A stretch of 64,000 nucleotides of DNA from Pyricularia pennisetigena (taxonomy: Eukaryota; Ascomycota; Sordariomycetes; Magnaporthales; Pyriculariaceae), in assembly GCF_004337985.1 (NCBI RefSeq), contig NC_043744.1:4248366-4312365 (forward strand), in the 5' to 3' direction. The first letter of the stretch is position 1, and each line of letters opens with the position of its first letter. The notes under the pieces were generated by a model that was given only the letters and a program-made list of their open reading frames with translations, did not search any database and was not told the origin of the DNA. Of the stretch, positions 21,794 through 33,461 are shown piece by piece. A program made the position numbers and the translations under genes.

Positions 21794-24700
21794 AGGCTCT
21801 GGTGTGATCCATGCAACTGGTTAAATTGTCCTGCGTACTACCAGTCTCATCTCGGCTCGTAGCGAGGTGCCATCTGATAATGCGGACGGTACTAAATTGC
21901 TCGTTTAGACCGAATAGTCCGATATAAATCCCTTTCTACAGTGGACTGCAGGCAGGCACCATTGCACGGTGTTTTCTGCAACCCACAAACGAGGTAGCCC
22001 AAACACAGATTGTTTGATATCCATGAAACCTGTTGCCATTGGCGACGGCCATATAACCGTACCGCTTTTTTTCAATGGTGGCTTCACAATCCTTTCTCTG
22101 CGGTCTGGATTTCTTCGCGATATCCACCAACATAAACTTTTTTTTCTCTCTTATCTTTCTCTACTCTTTAGCATGGCGTGGCGTTTTAAACAAACAAAAA
22201 TAAAGGTGGATAGTCAGTTTTAGCTCTAGTATACATGTTTCTCTAACGTACGACAAAAGTTTCAAATGCAAACATTAACAATTAGTTCCAAGTCCAAGTC
22301 TAGATCTAGACTTTAGTTTCAGTTCTAAGAGGTTCCATGCATCAAACTAGCCTGGAGACTCTTTGTCGCCCGTGGTGAGTCCCACTCGAACGATTGAACA
22401 GATCTCGCTCGGGGACATGCCAAAGAAGTCTGCGCCGTGCTCGCCAGAAGATTGTATGCAAATTGTAACTGAGCCCAAGTTTTCTTTTTTTTTTTTTTCT
22501 CTCCCCGGGGGCTTACGATCAAGGCAAGGCAAGTAGTGATCACTAGGATGATGCCAATGACAAGTTGTCTATCAATCGACTGAATACTGAATCTAACAAT
22601 TCGGTGAAGAGGCTCTGTTGCCAACCAAACTACAACCTGATCACCGCCAGTCATATAAAAAAAAAAAAAAAAAAAAAAAAAAGGGCCGAGGGGCTCTTCC
22701 CTCACCGTCTCACCTCTAGCCCAAACGTCCCATGGCTAACGATCGACAGAGACCAGAATAAATGCTCCCGACCGAGACATGGCGATCAATTTCCTCAAGC
22801 GAGCAAGCCCACCGACGGGAGATGGCCTCGAAAACCCACACTCACGAGGTAAACAATCCTTCAAAGGCTGGGGTGGAAAATACGGAAAAAGAGGTTTACG
22901 TTTACGGGCTTGTACCGGACTGGCATTCGACAGTATATGCTGGCCATTTGCTAGAGTAAGCATGCGCCGTCGTTATACGATGCCTAGTAATTCCCGTAAA
23001 GCTCTGCCGGTGGTAAGTTGGGCCCAAAGAGGTAGTTGGGTTCGGGTTTCCGTGTTTGTGCCTTGTTGGGACAGGAGAGATTCAGATGACAGGATTCATC
23101 GTCACCCCCTTCGCCGAGTCATCGCAAAAATCTTGGCTTACCACGTCGGCGGTACGCTTGCTCGTGATCAAGGTTCTTGTTTGACGGACTGATTGGTTCC
23201 CATCGCACCGAAGATTTTCTTTTGCACTCCCTGCAAACGAAGTTCAAACATTTGTGTCGCAAAATTTGGCGTCGGGAAAAAGTTCGGCCAATAATTTGCA
23301 GCAAGACCTCGTAAACAATTTTCCAGCGCCCCTTTTTGCCCAGCAATCACTTCTTTCTAAAAAAAAAAAAAAAAAAGTAGTCAAAGCGGTGGGAACAAAA
23401 GAGATAAGAAGAAAAAGCACGAGTAAAACAAAGACTCAGCGTAGTAGGCTCCCTTCACAGAAGCAAAGATAAAGACTCATTTTTCATGCACAAGCTTTTT
23501 GGCACTCCGATGCCTGCAGACAGCAGTACCACAGTAAAATCACAAATGAACATGGATGTCTGCCTCGGAAATACGCGACAATACCACATCGCGACCCAAA
23601 ATGTGCATGCGGCTGAAAGCTGCAGGGCTTACTTACTGCGGAGATTCCGAGCCCTGGTTTTCCCTGTTTGCCAAACCAAACCGCATTGTATGATGGATGA
23701 GATGCAGGGGAGGGAAAAGGCATGAAACCATGAAAAACATGACAAGAGAGCATTGATTTCCCCGAGAAGAACAGACAGTAGTAGTAAACTGTAGTGGGAA
23801 ACTGTTCATTGCGCGCGAACGATGATGTGATGCTGACTGGTTATGACAGGGAGGGGAAGTTACCCATGTGATTTATGCGCGCTCAGGCACCTTTAAAAAT
23901 TCCAAGGTCGGCGCTAAACCAAATGCAGGAAAAGTGGGTAAGGATGAGCTCAGCCTTTCGGGCTGAGCAGAAAAAAAAGAAAAAAAAGAAGCAAAGTTAC
24001 AGCAAAAGCATCGAACCTACCTACCCTTTATTTAATTGGCCCCGGCTCCTGCCATCTTGGGAGGTTGTGGTTTTCCCCTGCGACAGGGACGGGGACAGGT
24101 GGAGATATTTTAAGGAGCAACCACTATTTTGCACCTGCCAAACCGCCGAAAAAATAAGGGTCGCTTTGACTTATACCGACAGATACAGACAGGGTTCTCC
24201 GCCGGGGTCCGAGTCGCGCGGACGTTGTACCCTGTGGCGGATTCTCTTTGCAAATCATCATAAGCTCATCAAGATATAGGAGCAACAAAGAGCGTTCTCG
24301 AGTAAGCACTTTCTTTTTTTTTTGGGGGGGGCTCAAGCCAAAAGACCTTTTGCCCCTCCAGGCCGTGGAGATTGGTAGTGATTTCTTGTCTGTGTGGCCA
24401 CCCAAAGACAACCCTGTCATCATCGGCCTTTTTGCAGGATGAATGGAGCTACGAAGCGCCAAGTCTCGTAAGTCTTTTTGTTCTGACCACCACCACAACC
24501 ACCACCAAATGAAATAAAACGAAGTTGCTTGGCGTAGGATGCCTGCTCAAAAACCGTCGTGCTACTGGGCAGCCCTCGTTGCTTGCTGCGATTGATTCAG
24601 ATTTGATTAATGCCTTTGTTTCTTTTTCTGGTTTCTGTGTGTTGCTTTCCACGGCCCTCTTGGTGGGTTCCCCTAGAAGCTGTGACAGGAGAAAGAAGTG

Positions 24701-25259
24701 ATTAATCAAATGCTTAGCCTGGCTTACCCGGTGGGTTGCGCTGCAGCGAGTTTTTCTATGCATCCTGCAGCGCCACATCGTGGGTCTTTGGCTTGTGATC
24801 GACCAACCACGGTGCGCGCGCAAACCCTCGAGTCGATCCAGTCGCAACGCAAACGCAAATCATACCGATGGTCATGGATTGTGACAAAGAAGTGATGGTG
24901 TACACTTGACTGACAGCGGCAGGATTGGATTCTACTGTACCGTACGGGAGTTTCTTTTTCTTTTCACTTTTCTCTTTTTTTTTTTCCACAAGATTGAAAA
25001 GATGCACTCATGGCTGGCAAGGATTGTAGTTTTTGGTGTGGCAGTAGTGCGAGGGGAAAGAGTCTAGCAGTGTTCGACTCATGTTAGTTACCAAAGTGGG
25101 CAGTCTTACTATCTTTAGCTGACTGCAATGGAAGGTAAGAGTTTTCTCTGCAGACTAAGGCACTTACTTACATTGCCGACACACCTAAAGTCTGATATGG
25201 ATACCCTTCCTTCCGAAAGCCTGGGTGAGATGCGCTTGTACTGCAGGTAACATGCGGAC

Positions 25260-25296
<37 letters not shown>

Positions 25297-26715
25297 GCTC
25301 TTTGCTATCGCCAGCCCTACCTATACTTCCTACCACACCACAAAGCTTCCATCTTAGTCTGCACCTGCCCGCCTTGACACTGCAAGCTCATCATGCAGGG
25401 GTGTAGTTCATTAACACTTGAAGCCGTAAACAAGCCGTGTGCACTGTCGACAGACGTGACCGGTGCAGGTCCCAGCCTCTTACCCGACTGAGCCCATCAA
25501 AACCATCTCCATCCATCGTTCGTTTTCGCCCATCTTTCAGGCTGTCATGTTGGCCACCACAGTCATTCTCAGCCTCTCGGCCGACTGACCTGACTCTGTC
25601 ACTCATTTTATTAAGACGCTCATTTTTCAAATTTATTTTGTTTCCTTTTGTTCATTTTTTTTTCCCCTCTCGGGCATAATATCCCGGTTAGATCGGAACT
25701 CCGTTCAGGTTCCAACTGGCCTCAAAGCAGCCCTGTCCCAACACGTTGATCCACTAGGTGCTTGGCAGATGTCTCGTCTCCGCAAGATGCACAAGGGCTG
25801 TGTCCGCTGAACTACCAATGCACGGCGCCCTTCACTGCTATCGACTGTAGCATTTGAGACGAGGAGCGTGGGAAAACGGAGGGGCTAGAGGGTGCATATA
25901 GGAGCTGCTTGTCAGAGTTTAATCCTCGCCTTTCTTGTGTCTGTCCGGATATAAATCTCCTTAGACATCCTGTCCACCCTGTCCAGCCCTGCTCGACATC
26001 GACTCAAAGAAGTGTTTCGTGCCTTGTCTGTCTTTATCGCAACCACAACAATTCAACAACAGAAGATAGCCTTCCCACGACGAGTACCAATACCTCATTT
26101 CCCCTGCAGCAGCAATACGCCAACTGAAGCTGCGCTTTCTACCGAACAACCCCTGCTGATTGGTACCAAGACGCCAAGGTAAATAAGCAAAAGACAGTCA
26201 ACGGCCACTTGCGAGGGAGAATACTACCCTCCCCCTTGCAGACAGGTGCTTGGGATACAGCTTGGCATCACAGCTACACGAGCTCCGAGCTGTCGGTAGC
26301 AAATACGCCAGCCGACAAGACTTTGCGCCGACTTTACTAGGGAGGCTCTGCTCAGCCTTTTCTTGGTTTTCGGCTAAAATTTAAAGGTTGCCTTTTCCAG
26401 GTTCACACCGCTTCTGAAGGCCTTCTAGATTCACTACCCTATTTTGATTTATTCTTTTTTTTTCCTTATTACTACACCACTTTCGTTCTCCCAACCAGGT
26501 TGCCGTTGAGCTCAAGGCTCACGCGCCGTTACACTCGCTGAAGTGCCACTATTCTCGAGGTCATTTTGGATACTCGCCATCTACATTCGCTTACTTTCTC
26601 TGAGGGACTGTGATAACATCGACTCTTGTCCACATATCACGACTATTCACTCGCTCGAGGCGGAGGAATAATATCTATTCATCCACCATCACTATACACA
26701 GCCAACCAAAACACG
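21794..26715. other. Gene-free 4.9 kb with long homopolymers
   Basis: The longest stretch without a supported gene. It holds A26 at 22657-22682, A18 at 23359-23376 and A34 at 25261-25294, plus T-rich runs near 22488 and 24309. The last kilobase is pyrimidine-rich and probably forms promoter and 5' leader of the chitin deacetylase gene. No open frame here shows a known domain. A non-coding RNA cannot be excluded. Confidence 0.5.
25261..25294. repeat. A34 homopolymer
   Basis: Thirty-four consecutive A residues in an intergenic region. It could be a fossil poly(A) tail of a retroelement or simple slippage; no element body was recognised next to it. Confidence 0.9.
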
Positions 26716-28120
26716 ATGCCTTCATCAACGGGGGTAGTCTTCACAGCCTCGCTGCTGGCTACACTAGCCGCATCGTCACCCCTTGCCGAGCAACAGCCGG
26801 CCGGCCGCCTGGTCCCCCGCGCCATGGCACGACCAAAGTTCAGCAACGTCCCCTACGGCCAGCAGCTGAAGTCTTGCGTACAGCCCAACATGATCGCTCT
26901 GACGTTTGACGACGGGCCTAGCATTTACACGGCCCACGTGCTTGACCTGCTTGAGAAGGCCGGCAACCTCAAGGCGACCTTCTTCCTCAATGGCAAAAAC
27001 GGCGCGAACGGCATGGAAAACTCGGCCGTGTCGTCGGTCTTGAAGCGCATGCTGGACGCCGGCCATCAGGTGGCAAGTCACTCATACAGCCACAAGAACT
27101 TTGACGAGATCTCGGCGGACGACCAGGCACAGGAGCTTCTGCTCAACGAGGATTCTTTTGTCAATCTCATTGGCATGGTCCCGACCTACTTCCGCCCTCC
27201 GTTTACTGCCTGTGGAGCCACATGCCTTGCGACTGCTGGCAAATTGGCCTACCATGTTGTAAGTTTTTTTCTTTTTCTTTTTCTTTTTGTTTTTCTTTCT
27301 CCCTCTCACCTTTTTGTTTTTCGTTTTCCTCCACACAAGGGTGCGATGGCTTGCTGGTGTTGCAACGCTGGCAAGTCATTGATATCTGAAACGGTATTAC
27401 TCGAGGCGGATTCCCTAAAGAAAGGAAAAAGAGGAGGGAAGTAAGAAACCAAAAAAAAGAAGTAAAACCAAGAGAGGGGCCAAAAGAATCAAGACTTTGA
27501 AAACCCACCAATTAGAGTTCAACCAGCTGACTTTCCATGTTCTCATCACCCGCCAGACCGATTACGACCTCGACACCAAGGATTATGAGGGCAACCTCCA
27601 GGCGTCCAAGAACAGGTTCCAGGACGGCATGTCGCAGGCGCCCAAGTCCTGGGTGGTGCTTGCGCACGACATCCACGAGCTGACGGCCAACACCATCACG
27701 CCCTTCATGATCGACACGGCCAAGTCCAAGGGCTACAAGTTCGTCACCATCGGTGAGTGCCTGGGCGACCCCAAGGAGAATTGGTACCGCGACCCCACCA
27801 CCGGTCGCGCCGTCGCCGCCCTCGGCAGCAACAACGTCAAGCCGCCCGCGCCCACCAGCAGCTTGACCGCCTCGACGACATTCGCCATGACCACAGCTGG
27901 CAGTCCGTCGTCCGAGAGGCCGACGTCGACCCCAAGTGCCGTCAGGGCGGGCAACAGCAACAACAGCGCTTCTTCAGACGTCTCGAGAACGGGCACTGCG
28001 AGCAGCCCGTCGTCGACAACCGCCGCTTCTTCCCAAGAAGGCGCGGCTGGTCGGGTCGGCTTCGGCACCCTTTTCGCTTCTGTAATGAGCGGAGCTGTGG
28101 CATTTGCTCTCTTGATGTGA
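26716..28120 (+). CDS. Chitin deacetylase / CE4 polysaccharide deacetylase, GPI type
   Basis: Metal-dependent enzyme that removes acetyl groups from chitin or related glucans in the cell wall. Exons are 26716-27258 and 27557-28120 (donor GTAAGT, acceptor CGCCAG), giving 368 aa. The signal peptide covers about residues 1-20. CE4 motifs in order: TFDDGP with D65 and D66; SHSYSH with metal ligands H122 and H126; FRPPF; DYDLDTKDY at the start of exon 2; LAHDIH. A Ser/Thr-rich tail of about 90 residues ends in a hydrophobic segment (ASVMSGAVAFALLM), typical of GPI anchoring. The intron is long (298 nt) and made largely of CTTTTT-type pyrimidine repeats. The first ATG in the frame lies 30 codons upstream, but 26716 directly precedes the signal peptide. 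Confidence 0.92.
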
Positions 28121-29446
28121 TGAAAAAAATAAAGAAAACCCCCCATCAAAGAGCAAAATAAACATAGCACCGAAAAAAAAGTATAAAAAAATTTACAAAA
28201 ACCTTGATGGCTAGAAAAGGTATTCTTGTTTTTCTTTCTTGGACAAACTTCTTTTTTTGGATATAACCTTTTTTTTTTTACTTTCTTCATTGCAGCTGGC
28301 TAGAAAGATGAGCCGGCCTTTTAATGCTATCCGGCGCTTTGGAGATCGTGTTGTTTTTTCAGATGTTCGGCACTCGGCGCAACAAAGGACGATGAAATGC
28401 CACGACCACGCGAGGAACGGGGGCTGTCTCGGGAAGACTGGAGGGATGGTTGAGCTGGACCTTGGGATGTGTGCGATTGATACCCGGAGACTTTCGGCTT
28501 CTTATTTGCTTTCTTATATATATTTTTTCTTTCTTTTCTTTTTTTTTTCCGGAAGGGATAACAGTACAGCGCAGCGAGTTTTGATATCGAGGAGGAGATG
28601 AGAGTGAGACTTCCTCTCTTGCTCTGTTGGTATGTTCCTGTTTCTGATAGAGATACTTTCGGTTTCGACCGTTTTCGCCTTTTTGCTTCTCTTTTATAGA
28701 TAAAGGGGCCCTTTTGGCGGGGCGAGATTGGTCTCTTCGGGACCAAGTGGGCTTAATTCTGACTGTTTTCAGCCATGGTTCGTTCTTTTCAGGGTCGCTT
28801 TGCCTGTTGGTTCTGTTTGTGGCCCCTTGCATGCGATGGCGCAGGTGTGATGGGGAGGAGGACACACAGGCGATGTGGGCAGTGAAACCTCCCAACACTC
28901 GAACCTCGTCCTTTCAGGATGTATATTCTTGCGATCCACAGTTGGGACGCTCGTTGGATCCGAGTCGAACCGCGTCACCAACTGGGTAAATGCTCACCGC
29001 TTGCATGGTCCTTGGCGCAGACGCACATGGAGACAGACGCCTAGGGAGAGGGGAAGAAGGATGCCGTTATCATGATCTGGGCTGGATATCTAACTATCTA
29101 CAGGCAGCAACGAGCGAGTGGCAATGTCGTTTTTATATTGGAGACGAACCGGGTCAGAATCGCCAGGAGGATCCTAGTATTTCTCCGTTGCTCGCTCTCT
29201 GGGCTGGGCTCGGCCTCGAATCGACCCATCTCGGTCTGGGCACAGCTTCGCATCGAATGCGCACAGATTTAAGCCCAACAACATACGAGCTGAAGAACAC
29301 GAGACGACTAACTGCCCCTTGGAATTTTTTCTGATTCGGGGAGTTTGAGCGGGTGTTTATTAGGCTTCTGGGCGGTTCCTGCTTTTCTTTTTTTTTTCTT
29401 TCTTTCGTAGCAGGTACATGGCAGAGATCACCCACTCCAACGCCCA
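28121..29446. other. Intergenic region between convergent genes
   Basis: 3' flanks of the chitin deacetylase and crotonase genes. A- and T-rich runs near 28130-28280 and 28520-28552. No coding signal beyond shadow frames. Confidence 0.5.
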
Positions 29447-30361
29447 CTATGTCTTCCAGACGGGCTTCCTCTTCTCCAGAAACGCCGCCATGCCCTCCGT
29501 CGCATCGGCTCCCCTGGCGTGCAGCGCCATGACGTCCCCCGCCCACCGCAGGGCGTCCTCAAGCCCATCGCCTCGCTCGCGCATGCCGACCTGCGTCCAG
29601 TACGCCCACTTGGCCAGGGCCCTGGGCTGCGCGGGCTGCGCGGCCATGGCGGCTGCGACGGACGCGAGGCGCTCCTCGAGCGACGCCTCGTCGCCCGGCA
29701 CAACCTCAACGGCGCCGGCAGCACCCAGCTCCGCGGCCGGCACGGCCTCGCCCGTGTACAGCATGCGCTGCACGAGACCGGGCGGCAGGCGCCGGGCGAG
29801 AGCGACGGCCGGCGACGTGCAGGGCAGGCCCAGGCCGGCGCCGGGGAGCTGGAAGGCGGAGCGGGCCGAGGCGATGGTGACGTCGGCGGTCAGGGCGAGC
29901 TGGCAGCCGGCGGCGGTGGCGAGGCCGTCGACGGCGGCGACGATGGGGACGGGGCTGTGGCGGATCAGGGACATGAGGTCCGCGCAGAGGGCGAATGTCC
30001 TTCGCACGTCGGCCGGGCCAAGCGACGCCAGCTCGCCCAGGTCGTGGCCTGAGCTGAACACCTTGCCGGCGGTGGAAGGGCGGAGGATGATGACCGAGGG
30101 GAGGCTGCTGTTGTTCCAGTCTGCGGCGTTGACGAGCCAGCTGTGTGGGCCAGAGTCGTTTTCAGCGGTTGTTTGGAGGATTTGTAGCAGGGAGGGTTGG
30201 AAAGGTGGTAGGGAGAGTGGCTGATTCGTCTTGGGCGGGGTGAGGTGCGCCGTCAATTGGGCGTGGAGCGACTGCAGCGTCGCCAGGCTGAGAGCGTTGC
30301 GGCGGGCTGGGTTGTCGATGAGTAGATAGGCTGCCTTGGCTGGAAGCTTGGGGAGATGCAT
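29447..30361 (-). CDS. Enoyl-CoA hydratase/isomerase-like protein, ECHDC3 family
   Basis: Intron-free 304-aa crotonase-fold protein, probably mitochondrial by family. Matches to the ECHDC3 family are the oxyanion-hole block KVFSSGHDL (from residue 100), the core AVDGLATAAGCQLA (143-156), and the C-terminal FLEKRKPVW. The two glutamates that act as acid and base in true enoyl-CoA hydratase are replaced: the first position is Q154, the second G174 in FQLPGAG. This loss is normal for ECHDC3, whose reaction is not settled, so hydratase activity should not be assumed. Residues about 41-88 form an insertion relative to other crotonases. It is convergent with the chitin deacetylase gene. Confidence 0.87.
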   Translation of the reverse strand: MHLPKLPAKAAYLLIDNPARRNALSLATLQSLHAQLTAHLTPPKTNQPLSLPPFQPSLLQILQTTAENDSGPHSWLVNAADWNNSSLPSVIILRPSTAGKVFSSGHDLGELASLGPADVRRTFALCADLMSLIRHSPVPIVAAVDGLATAAGCQLALTADVTIASARSAFQLPGAGLGLPCTSPAVALARRLPPGLVQRMLYTGEAVPAAELGAAGAVEVVPGDEASLEERLASVAAAMAAQPAQPRALAKWAYWTQVGMRERGDGLEDALRWAGDVMALHARGADATEGMAAFLEKRKPVWKT

Positions 30362-31020
30362 CTTGGGGTTTGTGATTGTGCTTTTGGCGTCGCTTTACTT
30401 AGCACTCAGTTTGGTGGTTTGATTGAAAGTAGTGCTACAGATATGAGTGATGTTTGTTAGGCGTTTGCTCCTCCAAACCGTCCCTCTTTTCGTAAGTTGA
30501 TATGTAGTGCAGTGTTTTGTTGATCTCATGAATAATTCGAGACCAATTGCGGCTGCTGGAGTTAATGAACCACGCGTGATTGAGAAAGCTCGGTGGTCAT
30601 CTCCAAGACCCTACTTACGCCAGCACAAAGTTTGTCTCCTGGCCCCGCTACGCTTTCAGCTCAACCGACAGGCACTATCCAAAAAACTGGCTTTGTTGAT
30701 ATGTCACTTGAACGATTTACTTCAAATCGCATCCCGAATTTTGATAGCAATTTTGTTTAGTTAGGCTTTTGCGATGGTAATAGACAGCATCACATCTATT
30801 GACTATATAGCAACAGATTTAAACTTAAAGAAACGTCTGGCCCTCAACTGGGCGCCAGAATATAGAAAAGAAAGGGGGTATACATCACGGTCGTACTCAT
30901 GATCAGATCTTCTGATCTTCTGCAGCCTGCAACGCGGTTTAGGTTTTTTTTATGACCTCTTGTCACGTTCAGATGCACTAGGTCTAGCGTAGGAACCATA
31001 TCCAAAAATTCAACTTGATC
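30362..31020. other. Intergenic region, no gene seen
   Basis: Promoter of the crotonase gene (leftward) and 3' flank of the sugar carrier. Nothing further recognised. Confidence 0.5.
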
Positions 31021-33461
31021 TTAGATGGCCCTCTTCTCATCCTCGGCTCCTCCAGTTGTAGTCTGGACATGATGGTTGTGTCTGTCCTCCTTGTAGAAGG
31101 GCTCGAGCTTGGCGTTCCTGTCAAAAAGCACCCAACGCTTGAACCACCACGGCAAAGCCTTGGTGCACTGGTACTTGATGAACTTAGAAGTTGGCGACCC
31201 GAAGACGTAGTCGAGCTCCTCGAGTGTGCGCTGTTTTGTCTCAGGCACCCAGAGGAAGATCATGATGAGTGCAAGGACGTTGAGACCAGCGTAGAAGCCA
31301 AAGACACCAACGACCTTGAACCTGTCGAGCAGGAAGGGGAAGGTAATGCCTGGTTATTTGATCATGCACCAATTAGCTTGTAATCTTCAAGGATACGTCC
31401 ATGTCGGAGACTTACCGAGAATAGCAGCCCAGAAGAGACAAGTGGCGACGGCAAAACCCATGCCAACCTCTCTGTGCGACAGTGGGAATACCTCGGCACT
31501 GTATGTGAAAGGCACAGGGCCCTCACCAGGCGAATAGAAGGCGCCGAAAAGGAAGACAAACAGAGCGACCAATCCGAGGCGGACCCTTGCCTGGGGTCCA
31601 TCAGGGTCGATAAGTGTGCAGAGACCGGCAGCGAGGAGCGTCCAGGTCATCTGGGGGAAGGTGAACAGGAGGAGCGAGCGGCGACCAAACTGAATGAAAT
31701 CCAAAGTCAGCATGACTGTTCGTAGGGTGCGTCGCAAGATGCAAGTGCTTACCGTGTCAATGGTCCAGAAAGCCGGGAACGCAAACAGCCAGTTGACCAG
31801 ACCAAAACCGAGAGAACCGAGCAGAGCCTCGTAACGACCGAACCCCTGAAAATGGAGCCTATTAGTTTTGCAACAGAAACATGGTTGCTGGACGAATCGC
31901 CCAAGGCTAGACTTACAGCATCCTCAAACACTGTTGTGGAGTAGAAAGCAATGATGTTGATACCGCACATCTGCTGAGCCAACATGACGGTGAAAGCGGC
32001 CAGCGTCGCACGGCGCACACGGGGAATGGTGAAGAGCTCGACGAAGCGAGTGGCATATGTGCTCTTGCCCAAAACCTCGTTCTCAAGCACCAGCTGGGAG
32101 TGGATGTAGTATATGTCGCGAGCGCCCTGCACCTTGGTGAAGCGCAGGCGCTGGATGGACTTCCAGGCGTCGGCGTAACGGTTCTTCTTCATGTACCATC
32201 GAGGACTCTGTATTGGCCATGGAATGGTAAGTATTTTGTACGGGGATGATATTGGATATAGTTGGGCGTCGCCGGTCCAATAAGAGCCGCGCCAATAGGG
32301 GAGAGAAATGTACTGACCTCAGGGCACAGGTAAATCAACAAGAGCAGGGGAACGGCAGGAATGAACGGGGCTCCCAACATCAACCTCCAGTTGATTCGGC
32401 TGTCAACGCTGAAAACGGCTACGTTAAACGCCGTTCCAAGGAAAATTCCGAATGCAGTCCACATCTGCCATGACATGACCAGGGCTCCACGGATCGAGGC
32501 CGGCGAGTTCTCTGCAGCGTAGATAGGGACTGTTCATAAAAAACGGTACATCAGTCAAAAAACTTTTCTCTAGGATCTTCAAAAGAGTAGTCTGGCTATC
32601 AGGGAAGCTTACCTGTAGAAGCCTTGATGCCCATTCCGATGCCCATAAGGAGACGGCAGACCAGTTGCTGTTCCCATGTGTGGCAGAAAGCGGAACCGAT
32701 GACGGGCCAGAGACAAAAGTGAGCAGATACAAAGATGACACCACGCCGACCGATCCAGTTGTTGACGGGATCAGAGAGCCAGCAGCCAAGCAGGGCAGAT
32801 CCGAGGTAAGGACCGGCGTTCACCAGGCCTAGGATGATTCGTGAGCTTGTAGAGTCGTCGCCGATCTTGTATTCTTCCTGCATGTAGACATTGGCGCCGT
32901 TGATACCAGTCTGGTCCCATCCCTGGACGGCTGCACCCATGGAGCAGGTGAAGATGGTCAGGAAGAGCTTCATGGGCATGCGCCACTTCTTCTCGACCTC
33001 AAGGCGCAGGGCGTCCTTCTCCTCGGCGGCCAGGGCATGCTCGCCAGGCAGGTTGTCATAGTTGTCCGGGTCCTGGGCGATGAGAGCGCCTTGTTTGAAC
33101 ACGGCCGTGTACTCGGTGAGACCCTTCTCCTGCGTGAAGGCCTCGACGTCCGCCATGAGGCGGTCGTAGGGGATGCCTGCGAGCGGGTTCTTGATGCGAG
33201 CCTCGGCGTTACGGTTGAGCGCCTCTAGGTCTGCGTGGTCGATGTGCTTGGCGCCCAAGCCGGGCTCTGTCGAGGGCTTGCCATTGCGAGGCGCGGCGGC
33301 CTTGTCTGAGCCACTGGAGGAGTCGCTGTTTGCTGACTGTAAGTACGTGGGTTCTATCTGACGTTGTGGTCTTTCTTTTTCAAAAAAAAAGCCAACACAA
33401 ACGAGAACAAAACTCACTTCCGATGAACCTGCGGTTGGATTTCCTTGTTTGCGTCCGACAT
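31021..33461 (-). CDS. MFS sugar transporter with long N-terminal extension
   Basis: Sugar porter family member, seven exons (33461-33418, 33325-32613, 32529-32318, 32207-31917, 31845-31753, 31689-31416, 31349-31021), 651 aa, all GT..AG joins in frame. After a charged cytosolic extension of about 125 residues (with [18 protein letters not shown]), twelve membrane segments follow. Family marks are [13 protein letters not shown] in TM1, NWIGRRG, the SPRWYMKK loop, [12 protein letters not shown] in TM7, and [15 protein letters not shown] after TM12. The first splice uses acceptor AAACAG at 33326; the nearer ACAG at 33337 would break the frame. The long N-terminal domain resembles a fungal subgroup often annotated as inositol- or disaccharide-like carriers; the substrate is open. 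Confidence 0.9.
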
